A stretch of 64,000 nucleotides of DNA from Saccharopolyspora rosea (lineage in GTDB: Bacteria > Actinomycetota > Actinomycetes > Mycobacteriales > Pseudonocardiaceae). Every line of letters begins with the position of its first letter. Within the stretch, counting starts at the first letter, position 1. Of this stretch, positions 48,613 through 54,331 are shown piece after piece. The translations under genes were made by a program, and so were the position numbers. Location of the stretch: assembly GCF_025643595.1 (NCBI RefSeq), contig NZ_CP102826.1, positions 5,518,001-5,582,000 on the forward strand, read 5' to 3'. The notes under the pieces are model-generated. The model had not been told where the DNA came from. It searched no databases and saw only the letters and a list, made by a program, of their open reading frames with translations.

Positions 48613-48879
48613 TCACTCCTGGCTGTTGGCCTGGTTGAGCAGGGCGAGTCGCTGTTCGGCGGTTTTGCCGCGGCCGATCCAGCGGCGCAGGCGTCGGGTG
48701 TGGCGGGGGTGTTCGGCCAGGGCGGGCACGGGCTTGCGGGTGGTGTGGCCGCAGACGACGCAGGTGGCGCGGCCGTCGGGGTGGATGTTCCAGGCCCAGG
48801 TGGCCGGGCGGCGTCCGGCGGCGTGGCACGGCGGGCAGGGCACTCGGGTTCCGCGCAGGTCACTGTGGACGGTGTCCAT
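48613..48879 (-). CDS. Small zinc-ribbon protein, AICE
   Basis: This 88-residue protein has CPPCHAAG (residue 15) and CVVCGHTTRKPVP (residue 40), a classical two-knuckle zinc ribbon, followed by a basic region RHTRRLRRWIGRGKTAEQRL that could contact nucleic acid. ATG 48879 follows GAGGAAA. It lies between the two HExxH paralogues, which suggests the three form a functional group. Confidence 0.65.
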   Translation of the reverse strand: MDTVHSDLRGTRVPCPPCHAAGRRPATWAWNIHPDGRATCVVCGHTTRKPVPALAEHPRHTRRLRRWIGRGKTAEQRLALLNQANSQE

Positions 48880-48912
48880 CGTCTTTCCTCCAGGCGATTT
48901 CGAGGGGACGGT

Positions 48913-49170
48913 TTAGAGGCGTCCGGCGTAGCCGGTCAGGCCGGTGCTGATCTGGGTGAGCTGTCCGGCCAGCTGGTCGAGCTGGTCGCTGATCTGGTGC
49001 TGCTGGCCGATCGCGGTGTGCACGTCGCTGTCGCTGCTCTGCCCGAGGTAGTGCTGGAGGAGCCCGGCCGCCTGCTCGATCTCGGTCTTGGCCTGGACGA
49101 GCTGGCTGGCCACCGTGTTGTTGCGCTGCTCGACCTCGGCGATCAAGCCTCGGATCTCTTCGATGCCCAT
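48913..49170 (-). CDS. Possible internal start giving the free 85-residue coiled-coil module (paralogue 1)
   Basis: ATG 49170, in frame with the larger gene, follows AAAGGAA with 9 bases of spacing and gives an 85-residue MGIEEIRGLI protein. The length is identical to the module in the second paralogue. Confidence 0.45.
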   Translation of the reverse strand: MGIEEIRGLIAEVEQRNNTVASQLVQAKTEIEQAAGLLQHYLGQSSDSDVHTAIGQQHQISDQLDQLAGQLTQISTGLTGYAGRL

Positions 49171-49935
49171 GGATGCGGTTCCTTTCGTGGTGTTGGTGGG
49201 TGCGGGGGCGGGTTGGGGTGTGGGGTGCCGGGCTGGCCGCGCCGGCGCCGGGGCCGGGGCCGGGGTCGCGCGAGGTCGGTCGAGGGCTCGCAGGGCGCGG
49301 TGCACGTGGTCGGCGTCCATGTGGCCCGTGCGGGCCAGTTCGCCGCCGAGGTGCTGGATGCGCTGCCAGTGGGTCGAGATCAGATCGGTGGCCTTGTCCA
49401 GGGCTCCGGTGGGCAAGCCACCGAGCTGGTTGACCAGACCGACGATGTCTTCACTGGCGCCTTTGGACAGATCCACCAGGTCGGCGACGTCGAGTTGGTA
49501 GCCCTGGGCTTCCAACCAGCGGCGTTGCGCCAGGGCCCCGGCGTAGGTCATGGCGCCGTACTCGTCGTTGCTGACGACGTGCCGGTTGAAGTCCCACCAC
49601 ACCTCGCCATCGGCGTTGGGGTTTGAGGAAGAGCCCACTGCGGCATGGCTGAGGGGGTAGCCGAACTCCAGGCCGAGGACGGCGTGTCCGGCCTCGTGCG
49701 CGGCGACCATCTCCCGGCGCACCGACGGCGGCAGGTACGCGAAGGTGGACGCCACCTGGAGCTGACCGCCGTGACGATCTATCGCCTCGTCGAGCAACTG
49801 CTTGCACGCGAAGCAGTCCCAGTTGTCCTGCTGAGTCAGGTGCTTCCAGCGCAGCCCCCAGGAGAACGGCTCGGCCAACACCTGGTCGGTGCAGTCAGGG
49901 CACAGCAGATCGGCCCACCGAACATCCCCAGCCAT
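48913..49935 (-). CDS. Zinc-ribbon / HEAGH / coiled-coil protein, AICE (paralogue 1)
   Basis: This 340-residue protein has Cys pairs LLCPDCTDQVL and WDCFACKQLLDEA near the N-terminus, then MVAAHEAGHAVLGLEFGYPLSHAAVG (about residue 84). HEAGHAVLG is the zinc-binding helix of the FtsH/M41 peptidase type. An Ala/Pro-rich linker (RPRATPAPAPAPARPARHP) leads to an 85-residue helical module MGIEEIRGLIAEVEQRNNTV. The FtsH ATPase is absent, so this would be a stand-alone peptidase-like domain. The ATG at 49935 is preceded by a GTG at 49938; both are possible. The gene couples to the DUF3307 stop. Confidence 0.72.
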   Translation of the reverse strand: MAGDVRWADLLCPDCTDQVLAEPFSWGLRWKHLTQQDNWDCFACKQLLDEAIDRHGGQLQVASTFAYLPPSVRREMVAAHEAGHAVLGLEFGYPLSHAAVGSSSNPNADGEVWWDFNRHVVSNDEYGAMTYAGALAQRRWLEAQGYQLDVADLVDLSKGASEDIVGLVNQLGGLPTGALDKATDLISTHWQRIQHLGGELARTGHMDADHVHRALRALDRPRATPAPAPAPARPARHPTPQPAPAPTNTTKGTASMGIEEIRGLIAEVEQRNNTVASQLVQAKTEIEQAAGLLQHYLGQSSDSDVHTAIGQQHQISDQLDQLAGQLTQISTGLTGYAGRL

Positions 49936-50408
49936 CACACACCCCCGACCACAGCCGTGACCAGCGCGGCGACGAACAGCCAGGCCCAGTGCCAGGACTG
50001 GTCCAGCACATAGGCCCCGGTACCCAAGTGCGGGTTGTCGTCCTTCCCGGTCCGCGGCGCGCCGAGCCGGTAGAACCCGCCCAGGCCAAGTCGTTCAACC
50101 AAGCGCTTGAGCATGAATCGGCGGTCAGCCCAGTAGTGCGTCACCGCCGAAACCAGCTGGCCCGCAACGAACCCGACCAGCGTGATCGACAGCCCCAGCA
50201 CCGCCCACACCAGACCGACCACACCGGCGGTGACCGCGGTGTAGGTGGCGACATGCTTGGCGCAGTTCCACCGGCCCGTCCAGGACCGCAGGTGCTTGTG
50301 GCCCGACTGGTGCGAGGTCTGCACCCAGTGATCCGCCACGTTGTGCGCCACCAACAACGACGGCAACACCACCCCGAACGTCACCGCCGAATCCAACTGC
50401 CCGACCAT
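49935..50408 (-). CDS. DUF3307-type membrane protein
   Basis: This 157-residue protein has the DUF3307-like start LPSLLVAHNVADHWVQTSHQSGHKH (conserved HxxAD and Q), then hydrophobic segments AVTAGVVGLVWAVLGLSITLVGFVAG, a HYWADRRFMLKRLVERLG motif and a C-terminal membrane helix WLFVAALVTAVVG. Function unknown; it recurs in AICE and phage neighbourhoods. ATG 50408 shares one base with the whiB stop. Confidence 0.7.
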   Translation of the reverse strand: MVGQLDSAVTFGVVLPSLLVAHNVADHWVQTSHQSGHKHLRSWTGRWNCAKHVATYTAVTAGVVGLVWAVLGLSITLVGFVAGQLVSAVTHYWADRRFMLKRLVERLGLGGFYRLGAPRTGKDDNPHLGTGAYVLDQSWHWAWLFVAALVTAVVGGV

Positions 50409-50989
50409 CACGCCGCCACCCCCTCGGCGGCCTCGTCGCCGCCCAGGCGACGCAGCTCCGGACGCAACACCGCGAGCACCGCCGCAGAGGTCTGCTCGAC
50501 ACCGTCACCACGCCGCCGGCAGTCCGACAGCCGAGTGGCGACCCGGTGCCGCACCAGCGGCAGCTCGTGCCCGGCGATGCGCTCCAACGCGTCCACCGCC
50601 CGGTGCGCCCCCGCGGTCACCGCCCCGATCGAGCCGGACACCACGTCCAACGCCTCGACCGCGGCCGCACGGGACACCCGCGGCCCCTGCCCGGCCGCCC
50701 GGCGCTCACGCAGGATCTCCTCGCGCTCCCACTCGGTCAGCCCACCCCACACGCCGTGCGGCTCGGCGGTCCGCAGCGCCCGCTCCCGGCACACCGCCCG
50801 GAGCCCGCAGCCGGCGCACACGGCCTTGGCCGCCTCGATCCGCTCGGCATCCTGCGGCGAGACCGGGAAGAACACCTCCGGGTCCGCCACGTCGGCACAA
50901 GCCGGGGACTCGGCGAGCTGGTCGCCCGGCACGTGCGTCATCAGCTGGTACAAGCTGTCAGCACGCGCGATGCGCTCCTGGCTGGTCAT
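50408..50989 (-). CDS. WhiB-family iron-sulfur transcription factor
   Basis: This 193-residue protein has the four WhiB cysteines (SPACADV, then AVCAGCGLRAVCRERAL) that hold a 4Fe-4S cluster. The GVWGG turn follows in HGVWGGLTEWEREEIL, about residues 78-93. A C-terminal extension of about 100 residues beyond the usual WhiB length is helical and basic (VRHRVATRLSDCRRRG). WhiB proteins act with sigma factor A; here it probably controls element genes. The gene overlaps its upstream neighbour by four bases. Confidence 0.88.
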   Translation of the reverse strand: MTSQERIARADSLYQLMTHVPGDQLAESPACADVADPEVFFPVSPQDAERIEAAKAVCAGCGLRAVCRERALRTAEPHGVWGGLTEWEREEILRERRAAGQGPRVSRAAAVEALDVVSGSIGAVTAGAHRAVDALERIAGHELPLVRHRVATRLSDCRRRGDGVEQTSAAVLAVLRPELRRLGGDEAAEGVAA

Positions 50990-51228
50990 GCGATCTCCCC
51001 CTCCTCTTCAGCAACCACGCGGGTCTTCAGCAGCCGGGCCGCGTCCGCACGCCGAGCGCGCCGCGCCGCCCGCCGCAGCTCCAACTCATCCAGGCCCGGA
51101 CCGCCCAGCACGCCCGCCGCGTAGGCATCCATCGCCTCTTGCAGCGCATTGGCCAGCAGCTCCCGGTCCGACAACTCCGACTCCGGCATGACCTCCGAAG
51201 GGAGCGGCTTCACGGTCTGGTCGTTCAT
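50986..51228 (-). CDS. Small helical protein, first gene of the AICE operon
   Basis: This 80-residue protein is acidic then basic (LSDRELLANALQEAMDAYAAG; LELRRAARRARRADAARLLK), all helical by composition. No family is recognised. It is the first gene downstream of the TTGACA/TACTGT promoter overlapped by the GntR operators, so it leads the roughly 14-kb run of minus-strand genes. ATG 51228 with GGAAG upstream. Confidence 0.65.
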   Translation of the reverse strand: MNDQTVKPLPSEVMPESELSDRELLANALQEAMDAYAAGVLGGPGLDELELRRAARRARRADAARLLKTRVVAEEEGEIA

Positions 51229-51240
51229 CAGCTTCCTTTC

Positions 51241-51252
51241 TGACTTAAGTCA
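51241..51252. promoter_or_regulatory. Operator O1 (TGACTTAAGTCA)
   Basis: Perfect 12-bp palindrome 12 bp upstream of the first gene of the leftward operon. With O2 and O3 it defines the consensus TGRCTTAAGYCA, presumably bound by the adjacent GntR protein. Confidence 0.65.
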
Positions 51253-51258
51253 CCGTTC

Positions 51259-51270
51259 TGACTTGAGACA
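51259..51270. promoter_or_regulatory. Operator O2 (TGACTTGAGACA)
   Basis: Imperfect copy of O1 (10 of 12 identical), overlapping the -10 element of the leftward promoter at 51268-51273. A repressor here would block polymerase directly. Confidence 0.55.
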
Positions 51271-51297
51271 GTAGGGTCCCCGGCTCCCGTGTGTCAA
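51268..51297 (-). promoter_or_regulatory. Promoter of the AICE leftward operon
   Basis: On the minus strand TTGACA (51292-51297) and TACTGT (51268-51273) are separated by 18 bp, close to the SigA consensus. Transcription would start near 51260 and run into the small protein–whiB operon. It overlaps operator O2. Confidence 0.65.
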
Positions 51298-51301
51298 CAC
51301 G

Positions 51302-51313
51302 TGGCTTAAGCCA
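51302..51313. promoter_or_regulatory. Operator O3 (TGGCTTAAGCCA)
   Basis: Perfect 12-bp palindrome 34 bp upstream of the gntR start, just before a possible -10 TAGACT (51318-51323). It would allow autoregulation of the repressor gene. Confidence 0.6.
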
Positions 51314-51347
51314 GCGGTAGACTCAGGGAGCGAGCGAAAGGGGTTAC

Positions 51348-51707
51348 ATGGGTCTCGATCGCACCGAAATCGCAGATCAGCTGCGCAAGGAAATCAGGTC
51401 GGGCACGCGCCCGGCTGGGAGCGAACTTCCCCCATATCGAGTACTCGCCAAGCAACTCGGAGCGGCCCCCAACACCGTCGGAGAAGCCATCCGGCTCCTC
51501 GCGACCGAGGGGCTGGTAACCATCAGGACGAAGAGGCCTGCCAAGGTCCGCGAGGTCGACGACGACACCGGACCGTCGCAGGAAGAACGCACCTCGGCCT
51601 TCCGGAACGAACTGAACGAGGCGCAAGCCGAACTCCGCGACATCCGGGCCCGGATCAACGCTCTGGACCGGAGGCTCAGCGGCCTGCTCACCGAACTCAA
51701 CACCTGA
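51348..51707 (+). CDS. GntR-family repressor (KorSA-like)
   Basis: This 119-residue regulator has a GntR winged helix (IADQLRKEIRSGTRPAGSELPPYRVLAKQLGAAPNTVGEAIRLL, residues 8-51). It is followed by a short C-terminal helical tail (AQAELRDIRARINALDRRLS) in place of a full ligand-binding domain. Small GntR repressors such as KorSA of pSAM2 silence replication and transfer genes. The three palindromes at 51241-51313 are the likely sites. ATG 51348, with AAAGGGG upstream. Confidence 0.88.
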   Translation: MGLDRTEIADQLRKEIRSGTRPAGSELPPYRVLAKQLGAAPNTVGEAIRLLATEGLVTIRTKRPAKVREVDDDTGPSQEERTSAFRNELNEAQAELRDIRARINALDRRLSGLLTELNT

Positions 51708-51714
51708 CCGCACC

Positions 51715-51921
51715 TCAGTCGAGGACGCCGCGGAGGAACGTCGTCAGACCGTCCACCGCCCCAGCGAGAGCAGTGGAGGCGTTCCGGGCGAACTCCGCGG
51801 CGTCCGTCGGGTGCTTCACCACCAGCGCAAGGACGGCCAGCAACACGAGGCCACCAAGAACCTTCGAGAGAAGACCGCTGCCGGCCTTCGGCATCGGGAA
51901 CGGGAACTGGGACTTGCCCAT
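51715..51921 (-). CDS. Small single-span membrane protein
   Basis: This 68-residue protein has a polar start MGKSQFPFPMPKAGSG, one membrane helix (LLSKVLGGLVLLAVLALVV) and an amphipathic tail (FARNASTALAGAVDGLTTFLRGVL). No family is recognised. It is convergent with gntR, 7 bp from its stop, and divergent from the HTH-TPR gene. Both could be driven from the repeat-rich 200-bp space. Confidence 0.6.
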   Translation of the reverse strand: MGKSQFPFPMPKAGSGLLSKVLGGLVLLAVLALVVKHPTDAAEFARNASTALAGAVDGLTTFLRGVLD

Positions 51922-52035
51922 GTTGACTACCCCTTTCGAGAGTCAGGACGGCTCCGACGACCTGCCGCATTGCGGGGATCGGAACCGTTTTCGCTGTCAT
52001 GACTCAAGAATCGGGGCGATCTGCAAGGATGAATA

Positions 52036-52135
52036 GATGAGTCGGAGGTGAGTCGGGGGTGAGCGAGCCGACTCACCAGGCGGTGACCAGCCGAAACGTT
52101 GAGAGGGGGCGGTGATCCGGTGGATGAGTCGGAGG
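52036..52135. promoter_or_regulatory. TGAGTCGG repeat cluster, candidate operator of the HTH-TPR regulator
   Basis: GATGAGTCGGAGG occurs twice (52036-52048 and 52123-52135, the second at the regulator's start codon). A 10-bp perfect inverted repeat GGTGAGTCGG/CCGACTCACC (52047-52056 with 52068-52077) lies between. Such clustering next to a regulator gene suggests autoregulation. Confidence 0.45.
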
Positions 52136-53235
52136 CGACGACGCTGAAGCGGGCGCGGCTGGCCGCAGGAATGAGCCAGAGCGAGGTACGCGCCAAGCTC
52201 CGCGAAGCCCGGAAGCGACACGGGAAGATGCCTCCGAAGGACGGCAGCCTCAAGCGGATGTACACCGAGTGGGAACAGGGGCGGGTTTCCCCTGTGGACT
52301 GGAAGGACGAGCTGTGCGAGGTCTTCCAGCTGCCGCCGGCGGCGCTCGGTTTCGTAGAGGTTGCCGCGCCACCATCGATCGAGTTGCCGTCGACGCTGGA
52401 CGTCGTGCGCATCGATGCCGAGCTGGTGGAGATGCTGGACGGCCAGACGAACCACTATCGACTGATGGACCGCCGCGTCGGGTCGGCGATCATCCCTCAG
52501 ACCGTCGCCCACGTCGAACACATGCAGGGCATCCTGCGGGCCGCCCTGCCCGGCAAGCACTTCGGTGAGGCTGCCGTGGCGCTCGCCGAAGCGGCTGCGC
52601 TAGCGGGTTGGCAGTCACTCGACGCCGGTGACGTCAAGCAGGCTTGGAACCTGCACGACGTCGCTCGGACCGCCGCGCGCCAAGGCGACGATCCAGCTGC
52701 GTTGGCACACGTCACGGCGCAGCAGGCGTACGCGCTGTTGGACGCGGGGAGGGCTTCCGAGGCGGTCGAGCTGGTGCAGTACGCGCACAATCCGGAGGCG
52801 GCGAAGAGGGTGCCGCCTCGGCTCCGAGCATGGCTCGCCGCGGCCGAAGCAGAGTTCCTCGCCGCTGCCGGGCAGGGAGACCGGGCACGTCACCTGCTCG
52901 ACATGGCGGCCGACGTCCTCCCCGAAGGGGATGTCGATCCCGAACTGCCGTACCTGATGCTCAACCAGACGCACCTCGCACGTTGGCGCGGGCACTGTCT
53001 CGCCCGACTCGGCGCGGACGAAGCGGTCGACGACCTGACGGCCGCGCTCGACGGCGACCAGGCGTTGTCCTCGAAGCGCGCGGAATCGAGCCTGCGCGTG
53101 GACCTGGCGCTGGCGCTCCGGAAGCGTGGCGACGTCGCGGGATCGAAGGAACATGCACACCGGGCGCTGGAGCTGGCGGGCCGTACAGGGTCGGCCCGCC
53201 AGCGTGCGCGCATGACTCGACTCCTTGCCGACTAG
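52120..53235 (+). CDS. HTH-TPR transcriptional regulator
   Basis: This 371-residue protein has an N-terminal HTH of XRE type (LKRARLAAGMSQSEVRAKLREA ... MYTEWEQGRVSP, residues 8-55). It is followed by tetratricopeptide-like helical repeats (VAHVEHMQGILRAALPGKH to KEHAHRALELAGRTGSARQRA) for binding a peptide or protein ligand. Proteins of this layout control AICE and phage activation genes. The GTG at 52120 is used because GAGAGGGGG precedes it. Its stop codon is interlocked with that of the Nudix gene on the other strand at 53232-53235 (CTAG serves both). Confidence 0.8.
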   Translation: MDESEATTLKRARLAAGMSQSEVRAKLREARKRHGKMPPKDGSLKRMYTEWEQGRVSPVDWKDELCEVFQLPPAALGFVEVAAPPSIELPSTLDVVRIDAELVEMLDGQTNHYRLMDRRVGSAIIPQTVAHVEHMQGILRAALPGKHFGEAAVALAEAAALAGWQSLDAGDVKQAWNLHDVARTAARQGDDPAALAHVTAQQAYALLDAGRASEAVELVQYAHNPEAAKRVPPRLRAWLAAAEAEFLAAAGQGDRARHLLDMAADVLPEGDVDPELPYLMLNQTHLARWRGHCLARLGADEAVDDLTAALDGDQALSSKRAESSLRVDLALALRKRGDVAGSKEHAHRALELAGRTGSARQRARMTRLLAD

Positions 53236-53783
53236 GCATCGTCGCGGGGGAACGCCAGGTAGTGGAGCAGCCCGACGAGCGTGCCGGAGTTCTTGATCTG
53301 TCCCCCCTGGATGAGTTCGGGAACCTTAGCGAGGGGTACCCACTCGAACTTCCCCTCGTTGACCTCCGTCGCGTCTCCCACGCGCTCGGCTCCCCGACCG
53401 AGGAAGAGGTGGTTAGGGTTGCGAAGCATCCCGACAGCGGGCTCAAAGACGAGGATCGGCTCCAGTGACCGCGGGCGGTAGCCGGTCTCCTCGATGAGTT
53501 CCCGCAGCGCCGTCTCCCGTGGTTCCTCCCCAGCGTCGATGATCCCGCCGGGGAGTTCCCAGTTCCAGATGTCGGGCGCGAACCGGTGTCGCCACGCCAT
53601 AAGCACGTTCTGACCGCTGTCGTCGATCAGAACGGTCATCGCCGGGGCGGGGAACCAGACCGTGTGGTGTTCGAACCGCTGGCCGGACGGCTGCGAGATG
53701 TCGGCAAGGCCGACGCGTACCCAGTCGCTCTCGTAGACGGTGCGCTCACCGTGAACGATCCACTTGGACGCCTCATCGGTCAC
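53232..53783 (-). CDS. Nudix hydrolase, possible Pif-like immunity factor
   Basis: This 183-residue protein has the Nudix box GGIIDAGEEPRETALRELIE followed by ETGYR (about residues 80-104) and a fold like ADP-ribose pyrophosphatases (WNWELPGG). It lies beside the regulators at the right end. In pSAM2, pif encodes a Nudix protein that limits transfer to recipients already carrying the element and is repressed by KorSA. The gene position makes this the better Pif candidate of the two Nudix genes, but the role is inferred. GTG 53783 follows AGAAAGG. Confidence 0.8.
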   Translation of the reverse strand: MTDEASKWIVHGERTVYESDWVRVGLADISQPSGQRFEHHTVWFPAPAMTVLIDDSGQNVLMAWRHRFAPDIWNWELPGGIIDAGEEPRETALRELIEETGYRPRSLEPILVFEPAVGMLRNPNHLFLGRGAERVGDATEVNEGKFEWVPLAKVPELIQGGQIKNSGTLVGLLHYLAFPRDDA

Positions 53784-54146
53784 GAGTAGTTGACCTTTCT
53801 GCTCGACTTCGCTGGCGACGCGGTCACGGCGTGCCCTCTGGCCCCAGTCTCCCACCCTCAAGAGCGCCACAGAGCCCCGACGAGTACGAGTCGGCCGATC
53901 GGCCGAGATCGCAGTACGGGTGGCTCGACGGCGTACACAGGACGCATAACGGGGCAAATTTCGCGCCCTGAGATCCTCTGAGACGCGAGAAGGAGCGCTA
54001 GTGCAGGTCTTCCCCGCCGCTTCTTGTAGAAGCGGAATGAGAGCGTGGTCATCCTCTGCTGTTCCTCTCCCTGCGTGCAATCCACGTGCGATGCGCCCGT
54101 GGAAAGACCTCGTATGTGCCTCTGATCTGCATAAACGCCGGGTTCC
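53784..54146. other. 363-bp non-coding right end of the AICE
   Basis: No convincing gene is seen. A hairpin CCGCTTCT-TGT-AGAAGCGG lies at 54017-54035, and the arm-type motif at 54074-54087 sits 60 bp before attR. The stretch likely holds the upstream region of the Nudix gene and the right integrase-binding arm. Confidence 0.5.
54074..54087. other. Possible integrase arm-type site, right
   Basis: CGTGCAATCCACGT matches the left motif at 35133-35146 in 13 of 14 bases. In the circular form the two would flank the joined attP core. Confidence 0.4.
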
Positions 54147-54198
54147 AGCACTGCCCTCCGGAGGCAGGTGTCGCAGGTTCGAGTCCTGCCGAGGGCGC
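54147..54198. other. attR core (52-bp direct repeat, right)
   Basis: Exact second copy of the tRNA-Arg 3' segment at 34974-35025. It lacks the acceptor 5' strand and most of the D arm, so it is not a functional tRNA gene; it marks the right boundary of the element. Confidence 0.93.
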
Positions 54199-54205
54199 TT
54201 CCGGT

Positions 54206-54237
54206 GAAGCCGCGTCTGACCAGTCAGGCGCGGCTTC
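54206..54237. terminator. Original terminator of tRNA-Arg, now at the right end of the element
   Basis: GAAGCCGCG (54206-54214) and CGCGGCTTC (54229-54237) form a 9-bp stem with a 14-nt loop and a short T-rich tail. It lies 8 bp past the tRNA-derived repeat, where a tRNA terminator would be before insertion. Confidence 0.6.
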
Positions 54238-54331
54238 TTCGCGTGATGGTGCGAGCCGCGCCGGGGGCTAGGTGCCGCTGCGGGTTCCGCTCGTCGAATA
54301 CAGTTCCCGGCATGTCGATCCATGCGGGGAC

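Larger units (their letters stand above)
34974..54198. mobile_element. Actinomycete integrative and conjugative element (AICE) in tRNA-Arg
   Basis: The unit is about 19.17 kb, measured from repeat to repeat, and is bounded by the 52-bp tRNA-derived repeats. Gene order from the left is int, xis, an iteron-like dyad, a replication module (DUF3631 helicase-like, DnaB-N-like), a methyltransferase, a DnaN homologue, small Cys-rich proteins, a TraB/FtsK transfer ATPase, membrane spread-type genes, the accessory Nudix and HExxH genes, and WhiB. At the right are a GntR repressor, an HTH-TPR regulator and a second Nudix gene. A single FtsK-like ATPase, GntR (KorSA-type) control and a Nudix gene match the pSAM2/SLP1 class of elements. 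No interspersed palindrome copies occur inside. Confidence 0.93.

Noticed and set aside
54147-54198. Second tRNA-Arg gene
   Set aside because: Only the 3' portion is present; the acceptor 5' strand and D arm are missing, so it is the attR copy.
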